Source: Chloroflexota bacterium (lineage in GTDB: Bacteria; Chloroflexota; Dehalococcoidia; Lucifugimonadales; UBA3495). From it: DNA of 37,416 nucleotides. Under the pieces are notes generated by a model. It had not been told where the DNA came from. It was given only the letters and a program-made list of their open reading frames with translations, and searched no databases. The position numbers and the translations under genes are program-made. Location: NCBI GenBank assembly GCA_002721995.1, contig PBMF01000002.1:5048-42463 (forward strand), read 5' to 3'. Each line of letters opens with the position of its first letter. The stretch's first letter is position 1. Of the stretch, positions 24,674 to 33,042 are shown one piece after another.

Positions 24674-26419
24674 CTAGCGCGGCACGACAGACAGGCTGAC
24701 GTACGACGCCTGTTCGCCGTCGTGGAATACGGTCTGGAGCGCCGGCTTGAGTTCCGTGTCCCCGGCGATGATGTTGCCGGTGTTGGTGTTACGGTCGAAC
24801 CGGGGGAAATTGCTGCTGGAGATCTCCAAGCGTATCCGGTGCCCGGCCTTGAAGACGTTGCTGGTGGCCCACAGGTCTATCTCGTAGCAGTACGCCTTGC
24901 CCGGCTTCAGCAGGCTGGGGTTGGACATGGACTCCCGGTACCTAGCCCGGATGATGCCGTCGGTCAGGTTGCGGGCACACCCGTCCTCGCAGACGTCCAC
25001 CAGTTTGGCGGTGAAGTCGGTGTCCGTGGCCGAGGTGGAAGCCCAGAGGGTAACCGTCACCGGCCCGGTCACCTCCAGGTCCCGTTCCAACGGCGGAGTG
25101 GAATAGACCAGCACGTCGTTCCGTTCTTCCACCTCGTTCTGGTCGTAGGCCCCGTTGGCGGCGAAATAGGGGTTGCAGCACAGCGCCCCGCCGACGGTGG
25201 GCACCGGGTCGGCCGGGTTGTAGAGGAAGACGTCAGATTGTTCGCCGACGGGCTGTTCGGTGCTGAGCACCCCGTCACCGTTCTTGCTGTTGGCCTTGCC
25301 GCCGCTGTGCAGGTAATACTTGGTTTCCACAGCCCTGGACAGCGGCCACTCCTGTTCATCCCGCCACACGTCGTCGCCCATGACAAAGATGCGGACCGGC
25401 GGTTCATCGGTGCTGCCGTTTTTGTCGTCCTTCAGCCAGTGGTCGAACCAGCGCAGGTGAATGCCGTCAAGATTGATGGCCAAGGGGTCGGACAACACGC
25501 CGAAGTAGTGCCGGCCCGCCATGCTAGAGCCCCGTGCGCCGTGGTTCCAGGGCCCGATGATCAGCTTCTGTCCATTGCGGGCGGTCTCCGTCGCCCCCGA
25601 CTTGGACATTCCCAGGTAATTCCGGATGGTGCCGCCCAGGAAGATGTCGTACCAGCCGCCGATGTGCATGGCCGGGACGTCGATCTCCGGGTGCTTTTCC
25701 TCGATGCAGAGACTCTTCCAGTAATCGTCGTAGTCGGGGTGGGCCAGCCAGTCGTAGTAGTACTTGGCCAGACCCGAATCCAGATGGGGATAGTCCGACT
25801 CGGGCAGGTGATTGAACCCTTCGGTCATCCCGTCGACGGCTTTGATCAGGTCGGCCCGCCGTTCCTGGGGGACGTTCTGGGCCCCGGACACGTTTTTGAA
25901 GTTGGCCAGGGTGAGTTGCAGCAGGGTCCAGGACATGTTGAAGCCCAACTCGAAGGCCCCGCCCTGGTAGGTCCATCCGTCGTGGTAATTGGAGGCGGTC
26001 ACGTTGGGAACAATGGTCACCAGGTGGGGCGGCCGGGCGGTGGCGGCCAGCCACTGGGTGGCCCCCACATACGAAGCGCCGTACATGCCCACCTTGCCGT
26101 TGGACCAACTCTGGCTGGCGGCCCACTCCACGGTGTCGTAGCCGTCGTTAGGGTCGTCCCGAAAGGCGTAGAATTCGCCCTCGGAGGCGTGGCGGCCCCG
26201 GGTGTCTTGGATCACCACAGCGAACCCCGCCTGGGCGGCCCGGATGGGGTCCAGCATGGTGTTGGTCAGGGCCGTGGTCTTGTCATAGGGCGTGCGTTGG
26301 AGAATGGTGGGATAAGGTCCGTCGCCCTCGGGCCGGTAGACATCGGCGTACAGGGTCACCCCGTCCCGCATGGGGACGGGGATGTTGTTCTCTATCTTGA
26401 GGGTAACTGAGTCCGGCAT
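24674..26419 (-). CDS. CocE/NonD family hydrolase
   Basis: A 581-residue serine hydrolase of the X-Pro dipeptidyl-peptidase / cocaine esterase (CocE) group. Marks: the N-terminal VPMRDGVTLYADVYRPEG, RTPYDK, VIQDTRGRHASEGEFYAF, the nucleophile serine in VGMYGASYVGATQWLA, the conserved IGPWNHGARGS and, after residue 430, a jelly-roll C-terminal domain (DLEVTGPVTVTLWASTS, RLEISSSNFPRFDRN). No signal peptide, so likely cytoplasmic. Such enzymes cleave esters, amides or peptides; the substrate is unknown. AGGAG is 7 bases before the ATG. It lies 23 bases after the LLM gene in one operon. Confidence 0.92.
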   Translation of the reverse strand: MPDSVTLKIENNIPVPMRDGVTLYADVYRPEGDGPYPTILQRTPYDKTTALTNTMLDPIRAAQAGFAVVIQDTRGRHASEGEFYAFRDDPNDGYDTVEWAASQSWSNGKVGMYGASYVGATQWLAATARPPHLVTIVPNVTASNYHDGWTYQGGAFELGFNMSWTLLQLTLANFKNVSGAQNVPQERRADLIKAVDGMTEGFNHLPESDYPHLDSGLAKYYYDWLAHPDYDDYWKSLCIEEKHPEIDVPAMHIGGWYDIFLGGTIRNYLGMSKSGATETARNGQKLIIGPWNHGARGSSMAGRHYFGVLSDPLAINLDGIHLRWFDHWLKDDKNGSTDEPPVRIFVMGDDVWRDEQEWPLSRAVETKYYLHSGGKANSKNGDGVLSTEQPVGEQSDVFLYNPADPVPTVGGALCCNPYFAANGAYDQNEVEERNDVLVYSTPPLERDLEVTGPVTVTLWASTSATDTDFTAKLVDVCEDGCARNLTDGIIRARYRESMSNPSLLKPGKAYCYEIDLWATSNVFKAGHRIRLEISSSNFPRFDRNTNTGNIIAGDTELKPALQTVFHDGEQASYVSLSVVPR

Positions 26420-26442
26420 GAGTGACTCCTGAGGTAAATTGG

Positions 26443-27399
26443 CTAACCTTGGAACTGGGGCATGACGTGGGCGGCGAACATCTCCATCTGCCGGTAGAAT
26501 GCGTCCGGATCAGCGGCCAGGAACCCCAGGTTGATGTGCTCCGCCCCGGCTTCGATGCGGGCTTCCACGGCCCGGATGCAGTCTTCGGGGCTGCCGGCGA
26601 TGCACAGGGCCTTGGCGATGTCTTCGGCGCTGCGTTCCGGCGTCACGTAGCGCTCACCCACGTTGGAGACGGCCAGTTTCATGGCCTCGTCAGCGTCGGC
26701 GGAGATGGCCGTGGGTTGGTTCAGCCCCCAGTGGAAGCCGGCGAGGTCGCGTCCGGCCTCGGCGGCGAACTGGCGCACCATCTTGTTGCTGGCCTTGATT
26801 CGCCGGGCGGTGAACAAATAGGGGTACCAGCCGTCGCCCACCAGAGCGGCCCGGCGCATGGCGGCGTCGCTGCGTCCGGACACCCAGATGGGTGGGTTGG
26901 GTTTCTGGGCCGGGAAGGGCTTGAGGGTAACGTCATCGAAGTCGAAGAACCGGCCGTGATGGGAGACGTGCTCCTCACTCCAGAGCCGCTTTATCACCTC
27001 CAGCATCTCGTCGGTGCGCCGACCCCTGGTGTGAACGTCCACGCCCACGGCGTCGAACTCGATCTTGGTGCCCCGCTGGCCGCTGATGCCGGTCCCGAAG
27101 TCCAGGCGGCCACCGGAAACCTGGTCAACGCTGGTGACCAGCTTGGCCAGGGTCACGGGATGGTACAAGGGAACGATGACGATGCCGGTCATGATGCGGA
27201 TGTTGCGCGTGGCCCCGGCGGCGGCGGCCATGGCCGGGAGGTTCAGTAGGGTGGGTCTGGGCGGATTGCCGTCCATGATGTGCTCGCCCATGGTCACCCG
27301 GCCGTAGCCCATGTCCTCGGCCCGGCGGGCGAACTCGGGCACGTCCCAGTAGTCTTCCACTGTCAGGTTCACGCCGAAGGTAATCTTGCCACCGGCCAT
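26443..27399 (-). CDS. LLM class flavin-dependent oxidoreductase
   Basis: A 318-residue luciferase-like TIM-barrel protein. Marks: KITFGVNLTVEDYWDVPEFARR, GRVTMGEHIM, NIRIMTGIVIVPLYHPV, VSGGRLDFGTG, the GVDVHTRGRRTDEMLEVIKRLW segment and PPIWVSGRSDAAMRRAA. It belongs to the branch with a DGWYP-type loop and could use FMN or F420; substrate unknown. GGAGG lies about 5 bases before the ATG. It sits between the acyl-CoA-dehydrogenase-like gene (27 bases upstream) and the CocE gene, suggesting an oxidation followed by hydrolysis. Confidence 0.92.
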   Translation of the reverse strand: MAGGKITFGVNLTVEDYWDVPEFARRAEDMGYGRVTMGEHIMDGNPPRPTLLNLPAMAAAAGATRNIRIMTGIVIVPLYHPVTLAKLVTSVDQVSGGRLDFGTGISGQRGTKIEFDAVGVDVHTRGRRTDEMLEVIKRLWSEEHVSHHGRFFDFDDVTLKPFPAQKPNPPIWVSGRSDAAMRRAALVGDGWYPYLFTARRIKASNKMVRQFAAEAGRDLAGFHWGLNQPTAISADADEAMKLAVSNVGERYVTPERSAEDIAKALCIAGSPEDCIRAVEARIEAGAEHINLGFLAADPDAFYRQMEMFAAHVMPQFQG

Positions 27400-27426
27400 C
27401 GTTCCTCCAAAGTCCTGCGTTTCTGA

Positions 27427-28662
27427 TTAGTCGTTGGGATTGATTCCCAGGGAGACCTTGCCGATGAATTCCACGGCTTGGTTGGTGGCCCAGGGCTGCA
27501 TGAGGGGACCGGCCCGCACGTCCCGGTACAACCTGGCCAGGGTGCTGCCGGTCACGAACCCGCCGCCGCCGTAGACCGTGATGGCTCGGTTCACGATCTC
27601 GCCGGCTTTATCCATCACATATTTCTTGGCGGTGGCGGCGTTCTTGATGATCTCGAAGGCCTCCATCTCGGTCACTTCGGGCACCACGCCACCGGCTCCC
27701 GCTCCGGTCTGGTAGAAATCATCGAAGGACTGGGCGGCCCTGCCCAAGATGCCCCGGCACGCCGCCAACTCGATCTCGTTCTCTGCCACGGTGACCTGGT
27801 TCATGGGGTAGTCGGCCCGGCCCCGCTCTTTGGTGGCGTCCACGGCGATCTTCTGGGCCGCCTCGGCGATGCCCAGGAAAATGGATGACAGCCCCATGCT
27901 GGCGCCCGAAGCGACTGAGAGAAAGGCAGCGTTGTATTTCCCGAACTCGCCGATGTCATCGAATTCCTCATCGGGAACGAAGTAGTCTGTAAAGACTACG
28001 TCGTGGCTGGCCGAGGCGCGCATGCCCATTCCCTGCCAGTCATTCATGATCTCTACGCCGGGCCGGTCCACCGGGGCCATGGTGGCGCCCAAGCGTTCCT
28101 CTCCGGCGGAGTTCTGGTACCGGGCCCGCACCGCCAGCACATTGGCAGCAGGCGAACCCGTGGCAAAGGTCTTGGTGCCGTTGAAGAGCCAACCGCCCTT
28201 GGTCTTGGTGGCGGTGGTGCGCGATGTGCGGATGTCCGCCCCGCGCTCAGAATTGGCCACCGAGATTATGAAGTCCCCGGCGCCGATCTTCCTAAGCATG
28301 TCCTCCAGCCGCGTCTGCCTTGCCTGGTTTCCCGTTTTCCGGGCGTTGTTCAGCCCCCGCGCGGTGCTTAGGACCCGAAAGAGGTGCATGGTAAAGGCCA
28401 AGGGCGTTGACGCGTCGCCCCGGCCCAGGCGGTTCATGGCCACCACACAGTCGTGGATGGAGGTAACGCCCATCCCGCCGAACTCCTGTGGGACGGCGGC
28501 AGCAGCGAAGCCACTCTTCTTCATGGCCTCGACGTTCTCAAATGCGAAGGTCCCCTGGCTGTCATGCTCATCCGCCCGGGTGGCGAAGTCGGCCGAGTGC
28601 TCTTCGGCCATGAGCACCATCTTTTTGCCTGGCTCGGTCACCGCCTGCAGATCAAACTCCAT
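27427..28662 (-). CDS. acyl-CoA dehydrogenase-like flavoprotein (possible monooxygenase)
   Basis: A 411-residue member of the acyl-CoA dehydrogenase superfamily: VPQEFGGMGVTSIHDCVVA in the helical N-terminal domain, ISVANSERGADIRTSRTTAT and GGWLFNGTKTFATGSP in the beta domain, and VYGGGGFVTGSTLARLYRDVR in the C-terminal helices. Where true acyl-CoA dehydrogenases carry the catalytic Glu (MCAD Glu376, in YEGTAQ), this protein reads LMQPW. That pattern is closer to group D flavin monooxygenases such as DszC, though I cannot fix the reaction. GGAG lies 7 bases before the ATG. First gene of the four-gene minus-strand operon. Confidence 0.88.
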   Translation of the reverse strand: MEFDLQAVTEPGKKMVLMAEEHSADFATRADEHDSQGTFAFENVEAMKKSGFAAAAVPQEFGGMGVTSIHDCVVAMNRLGRGDASTPLAFTMHLFRVLSTARGLNNARKTGNQARQTRLEDMLRKIGAGDFIISVANSERGADIRTSRTTATKTKGGWLFNGTKTFATGSPAANVLAVRARYQNSAGEERLGATMAPVDRPGVEIMNDWQGMGMRASASHDVVFTDYFVPDEEFDDIGEFGKYNAAFLSVASGASMGLSSIFLGIAEAAQKIAVDATKERGRADYPMNQVTVAENEIELAACRGILGRAAQSFDDFYQTGAGAGGVVPEVTEMEAFEIIKNAATAKKYVMDKAGEIVNRAITVYGGGGFVTGSTLARLYRDVRAGPLMQPWATNQAVEFIGKVSLGINPND

Positions 28663-28855
28663 ATTTGGGCTCCATCCTTCTCGCGTTGGGGTGCGGGTTT
28701 GCTGTGGATTTTACAGGCAACAGGTTACTCCCTGCGCCTATGGGAATCAATTTGCCCTTTTTGGGCGTATATTTGGTGGCACGGCGGTGGCCTGGCCAGA
28801 CCGCCATGGGCCCACCTAGGTCACCAAATTCGAGCCCGTTGGCTACTGGGTATTA

Positions 28856-28881
28856 ACCGAAACCTGAAATACCATTTCGGT
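28856..28881. repeat. 7-bp inverted repeat upstream of the SDR gene
   Basis: ACCGAAA (28856-28862) and TTTCGGT (28875-28881) with a 12-base spacer, in the 278-base divergent gap between the flavoprotein operon and the SDR gene. It may be an operator, but chance cannot be excluded. Confidence 0.3.
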
Positions 28882-28940
28882 GTGATGGCGGATTGTGCGG
28901 TTTTCCCGTGTGGTTATCTGAAGACAACCTGGAGACCCCG

Positions 28941-29845
28941 ATGGCTATTGAAGAGATTACCGACTCGGGCCTGATGGTCGGCAAGACCTGTCTAGTGACG
29001 GGCCCACAGCAGGCATCGGCCGGGTCACGACCCTGGAACTGGCCCGTGTGGGAGCGAACGTGGTGATAGCAGGCCGAAACCCGGCCAAATGCGCTGTCAC
29101 TGCCATTGAGATCAGGGAAGAGACGCGCAACCCCTTCATCGAATACCTGGTGGCCGACCTGTCCTCCCAGTACCAGGTACGCGGCCTGGCCGATGAGTTC
29201 AAAGCGCGCCACCACCAACTGGACGTCCTGGTGATCAACGCCGGGGCCCTCTACATGTCCCGCCAGTACAGCGCCGACAAGATTGAGATGACCTTCGCGC
29301 TGAACCACCTTTCCTACTTCCTGCTGACCAACCTGCTGCTGGATACCCTGGTTGACTCCCCGTCGGCAAGGGTGGTCAACGTGGCCTCCAGCGCCCACCA
29401 GGAAGCACGCCTGGAGTTGGCCGACATCCACGACCCCCACCGGTACTTCGGGTTCCGCGCCTATTCCCGGTCCAAGTTGTGCAACGTGCTGTTCACCTAC
29501 GAACTGGTCCGCCGCTTGCAAGAGACGGAAGTAACGGTCAACGCCCTGCACCCAGGCCTGGTTGCCACCAGCTTCCTGAAGAACAACGGCTCCTTTGTCG
29601 GGTTCTTGAACTTCCTCTTGGGCATCCGGGGCATAAGAGAAGAGGCCGGAGCAACGACCACAGTATATGCCGCGTCTTCGCCGGACATGGTGGGTGTCAC
29701 AGGTAAGTATCTGGTGAAAAAACAGGTGGTGAATTCCTCCAAGCACAGCTACGACGAGTCCAAGGCCGCCGGCCTCTGGGAACTGAGCGCATCCTTGACC
29801 GGCATACCGGTGGAGACCCGCTTCCCGGCCCTTGCCCTGCGCTGA
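28941..29845 (+). pseudogene. short-chain dehydrogenase/reductase with a frameshift in the cofactor motif
   Basis: The ATG at 28941 (GGAG 7 bases upstream) starts MAIEEITDSGLMVGKTCLVTG, then the frame breaks: after GGC CCA (29001-29006) only five bases lie before the GGC ATC GGC of the expected TGxxxGIG loop, one base short. In the next frame GIGRVTTLELARVGANVVIAG continues to a normal end. The rest is a retinol-dehydrogenase-like SDR with DVLVINAGALYMS, RVVNVASSA, and catalytic YSRSK. Either a real one-base deletion or a sequencing error; the intact frame alone begins at 29048 and lacks the cofactor loop. Confidence 0.8.
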
Positions 29846-29866
29846 CCACCCCGGCCGAAAGGCTTG

Positions 29867-29895
29867 TTGACAGGCACCGGCAACCCTCGGATAAT
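29867..29895 (+). promoter_or_regulatory. promoter of the FAD oxidoreductase-hydrolase pair
   Basis: Perfect TTGACA (29867-29872), 17-base spacer and GATAAT (29890-29895). The start would lie about 60 bases before the ATG at 29961. Confidence 0.65.
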
Positions 29896-29960
29896 TCCTG
29901 TCACCCCTGTGTAGAGTCCCATAGCAGAGGCCCATCTTTCCTTCTGGAGTCTCATTCAGC

Positions 29961-31154
29961 ATGGCAGAAAAAGTTGATGTTGCCGTAGTCGGCGCGGGAG
30001 TTGTCGGGGCGTCGGTCGCCTACTACCTGGCCCGCGAGGGCATCAAGGTCGCTCTCCTGGAGCGTGAGTCCATAGGCAGCGGATCCTCCGCCCACGCCAC
30101 GGGCTTCATAAGCCTACTGGGCACCGAGTTTACCCCCGGTCCCTCTTTCCAGTTTGGCCTGGACAGCTACCGCGAGTTCCCCTCTTTGGTGGAAGAGCTG
30201 GAAGGCATCACCGGAATGGACCTGCTCTACCAACGCCGCCCGTCCCTGAGGCTGGCTCTGGAACAGAGCGAAGAGGTCCTCATCAAAGAACTCATGGAAT
30301 GGCAGAAGGAGCACGTTTCCATCCGCTGGATCTCCGCAGAGGACGTGCACGAGATCGAACCCAGGCTCACCCCATCTTTGCTGGGCGCCGTCTACGAAGA
30401 TGAATCGGCCCAATTGGACAGCTACCGCCTCAATCTGGCCCTGGCCGCTGGGGCCGAAGCCAAAGGCTCCCAAACCATCCAGCGCAAGGTGACCGGCTTG
30501 TTGTCCGAAGGAGACCGCATCACCGGCGTGCGCACCGAGAGCGGGGACATCTCCTGCGGCACGGTGGTCATCGCCGCCGGGCTCTGGAGCCCGTCCTTCC
30601 AGAAGGAGTTGGGTTTCCCCATTCCAGTGGGAGCGCTTAAGGGAGAGCGGGTCCTCCTCAAATACGCCGGAGACCCGCTGCAGGTCCTGATCAGCTCACC
30701 GAAGCGGGGTCACATGATCAGCCGCCTGGACGGGTTCTTGAGCGCCGGCAGCACCGGAGGCCGCGACTACGACCAGGACGAGCTGTACCAGGGCGAGGAC
30801 ATGGACCGGGTGCCCACGGAGAGGGCCCGGGTAGAGATTATGCAGCGTGCCATAGACGTTTTCCCGGACCTGGAGAACGCCGAGTTGGTGGAGCAACTTG
30901 CCGGCTCCCGGCCTCTCAGCCCAGACCGTCACCCCATCATCGGGCCCGTCCCCGGAAAAGAGGGCGTGGTGCTGGCCACCGGGCACACAACCAAGGGCAT
31001 CCACCTGGGCCCCATCACCGCCAAGGCCGTCACCGAATATATCCAGGGCGGGTGCAAGAAGGTCCCCCAGCCCATCGAGATGTTCCTGCCGGACCGGTTC
31101 GCCGGAATGACCCAGGCGGACTTCCAGACCGCAGGACTGGACGTGGACGAGTAG
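29961..31154 (+). CDS. FAD-dependent oxidoreductase of the DAO family
   Basis: A 397-residue flavoprotein like D-amino-acid, glycine or sarcosine oxidase/dehydrogenase. The Rossmann start VAVVGAGVVGASVAYYLAREG is at residues 6-26, followed by LLERESIGSGSSAHATGF. A central substrate domain has YEDESAQLDSYRLNLALAAG, then TVVIAAGLWSP, and the end RPLSPDRHPIIGPVPG with VVLATGHTTKGIHLGPITAK completes the FAD fold. The substrate is likely a small amine or amino acid, but is not readable. No good ribosome binding site is seen close to the ATG (GGAG is 12 bases away). The hydrolase gene follows 35 bases later. Confidence 0.9.
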   Translation: MAEKVDVAVVGAGVVGASVAYYLAREGIKVALLERESIGSGSSAHATGFISLLGTEFTPGPSFQFGLDSYREFPSLVEELEGITGMDLLYQRRPSLRLALEQSEEVLIKELMEWQKEHVSIRWISAEDVHEIEPRLTPSLLGAVYEDESAQLDSYRLNLALAAGAEAKGSQTIQRKVTGLLSEGDRITGVRTESGDISCGTVVIAAGLWSPSFQKELGFPIPVGALKGERVLLKYAGDPLQVLISSPKRGHMISRLDGFLSAGSTGGRDYDQDELYQGEDMDRVPTERARVEIMQRAIDVFPDLENAELVEQLAGSRPLSPDRHPIIGPVPGKEGVVLATGHTTKGIHLGPITAKAVTEYIQGGCKKVPQPIEMFLPDRFAGMTQADFQTAGLDVDE

Positions 31155-31189
31155 ATTTCCCAGAAGAACCCCAATCAGGAGCAGGTCAC

Positions 31190-32080
31190 ATGAAACGGGC
31201 AGTCGAGTTCTACAGCGAAGGTATGAAACTCTGCGGCGATGTCTATGTCCCCGACGGCCTCGCCGAGGGTGAACAACGTTCGGCGGTGCTCCTCTGCCAC
31301 GGCTACACGGGCGTCAAAGATCTGTACCTGCCCGACAATGCCCGGGTGCTCAACGAGGCCGGATACGTGGTGATGACCTTCGACTACAAGGGCTGGGGCA
31401 ACAGCGAGGGCGGCCGCAGCCGTCTGGCCCCCTACAGCCGGGTAGCCGACGTGCAGGCCGCCATGACCTTCCTCCAACTGCAGCCCGAGGTCAACGAAGA
31501 GAACATCGGCATCTACGGGACCAGCTACGGCGGTGCCACCGTCTCCTGGGTGGGCGCCATCGACAAGCGGGCCAAGTGCATCGTCAGCGTGGTTGGCATC
31601 GGCAACGGCGCCCGCTGGATGAGCCGGGTGCGCCGGATGGACGAGTGGTTCGACCTGCTGGACCGCTCCAAAGCGGACCGGGAGCAGCGCGCTCTTACCG
31701 GCCAATCCGAGATGGTGGAACGCTCCGAGATTCTGCTGCCTGACCGCCAGTCCGCCGAACTGGCCGCCGCCGCTCGCAGGGAGAACCCCGCCGCCGTGGG
31801 CACCATACCGGTCGAATACGTGGACGACACCATCGGCTTCAACCCGGAGTGGGTGGTGGGCCAGATCTCCCCCAGGCCCATCCTGTTCATCACCAGCGAC
31901 GACGACCGCCTGGTGCCCCAGGAAGAGTCTGAACAGCTCTACGCCCATGCCGGCGACCCAAAGAAATTGGTGGTGCTGCACGGGGCCGGCCACTACGAGG
32001 TCTACGCCGAGCCCGCCTTCTCAGAGGTTATGAAAGAGACGGTGGCCTGGTACCAAGAGCACCTCCCAGCCAAGCCATAA
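31190..32080 (+). CDS. alpha/beta hydrolase
   Basis: A 296-residue hydrolase of the dienelactone hydrolase / BAAT-like type. The oxyanion HGYTG region, FDYKGWGNSEGG, the nucleophile serine in IGIYGTSYGGATVSW, the acid in LFITSDDDRLVP and the histidine in LHGAGHYEVY give a complete triad. The ATG at 31190 has AGGAG 8 bases upstream; an in-frame extension into the previous gene is not family-like. It follows the FAD oxidoreductase on the same strand, so an amine oxidation product could be its substrate; that is inference. Confidence 0.9.
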   Translation: MKRAVEFYSEGMKLCGDVYVPDGLAEGEQRSAVLLCHGYTGVKDLYLPDNARVLNEAGYVVMTFDYKGWGNSEGGRSRLAPYSRVADVQAAMTFLQLQPEVNEENIGIYGTSYGGATVSWVGAIDKRAKCIVSVVGIGNGARWMSRVRRMDEWFDLLDRSKADREQRALTGQSEMVERSEILLPDRQSAELAAAARRENPAAVGTIPVEYVDDTIGFNPEWVVGQISPRPILFITSDDDRLVPQEESEQLYAHAGDPKKLVVLHGAGHYEVYAEPAFSEVMKETVAWYQEHLPAKP

Positions 32081-32104
32081 GATCCCTAACGCCCCGACCA
32101 AACA

Positions 32105-32145
32105 GTCCCTTCCCCCTCCTTAGGGAAGGTTAGGATGGGGGCCAC
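32105..32145. repeat. possible dispersed intergenic repeat
   Basis: A pyrimidine-rich then purine-rich stretch (CCCTTCCCCCTCC, then TTAGGGAAGGTTAGGATGGG) that can form a loose hairpin. It resembles repeats often seen between genes in GC-rich environmental genomes; only one copy is in this window. The 32081-32300 gap has no other feature. Confidence 0.3.
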
Positions 32146-32300
32146 GGCGCTCATCTGCCACCTTACTTCCCGCCAAGCGAACCACGCCCAATATCACCCT
32201 TCGTTTCAATAAGGGTCTACCAGACCTCAAATTGGCAGATTATTCGGCTGATGCCTCAGAATGACTGGCTGGAGTGGTCGCAGCCCACCCGTTGGAGGCG

Positions 32301-33005
32301 CTAAACCAGCAGTTCTTCGATGGCTTTGTTGACGTCGTCGGGACGCTCCGCCATGGGGAAATGGCCGGCCTGCTCCAGCTTGATGTATTTGGAGCCGGGC
32401 ACCGCCTGGTGAATCTCCAATTCATACTCCGCCGGCTTACCGGGGTCATCCACACCTCGAACGAGCGTCAGGGGAGCCTTCAACTCGCCGATGCGGTCGC
32501 GGACGTCGAAGTTGTCGATGGTAACCAGGTCGTTGTACTGGGATATGGGTCCAACCTTTTCGTGGCAGCCGATCAGCTTCTCGGTCAGGTCATCGTCGAT
32601 GAACATCATTGCGTGGCGCATGGCGTCCAGCCATTCCTGGTGCAGCGCCGGGTCCTTGGCGGCGTTGAGGCGGAACTCCAGGCTGCCGGGCTGCCGCTCC
32701 TTGGGCCGCATGGCGATGGTCATCAGCAGCAGGCCTGAGACTTCACCGGGGTAGTCAAGGGCGTACTGCAGGGCCACACAGGCCCCCAGGGTGAAACCCA
32801 CCATCACCAGGTCCTGCTTGTGACCTGCTTTGTGCAGCCAGCCCCGCAGCCACTCGGTATAGTCCTCCACGGTGGACATGGACTTGCCATCAAGATGGCC
32901 AGGCAGGTCTGGCGCCAGACTGCCCGGGAAGCGCTGCATCTGATGGTGATAACCCTCGGCACAGCCGCCGGCCCCCGGCCCATGGATGAATACTAATTGG
33001 GACAT
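32301..33005 (-). CDS. alpha/beta hydrolase with Thr at the nucleophile position
   Basis: A 234-residue fold of the alpha/beta hydrolase type: LVFIHGPGAGGCAEGYHHQ (oxyanion), LAPDLPGHLDG, VRGVDDPGKPAEYE for the acid and EQAGHFPMAERPDDV for the histidine. The elbow reads VGFTLGACVAL: the usual GxSxG serine is Thr72 (codon ACC at 32792-32790). It could be a lost or altered activity. It is 37 bases after the amidohydrolase gene and probably co-transcribed. Confidence 0.85.
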   Translation of the reverse strand: MSQLVFIHGPGAGGCAEGYHHQMQRFPGSLAPDLPGHLDGKSMSTVEDYTEWLRGWLHKAGHKQDLVMVGFTLGACVALQYALDYPGEVSGLLLMTIAMRPKERQPGSLEFRLNAAKDPALHQEWLDAMRHAMMFIDDDLTEKLIGCHEKVGPISQYNDLVTIDNFDVRDRIGELKAPLTLVRGVDDPGKPAEYELEIHQAVPGSKYIKLEQAGHFPMAERPDDVNKAIEELLV

Positions 33006-33042
33006 ATTTGTCTCCCCTTATCCTGGTTGAACAGACTCCGGA

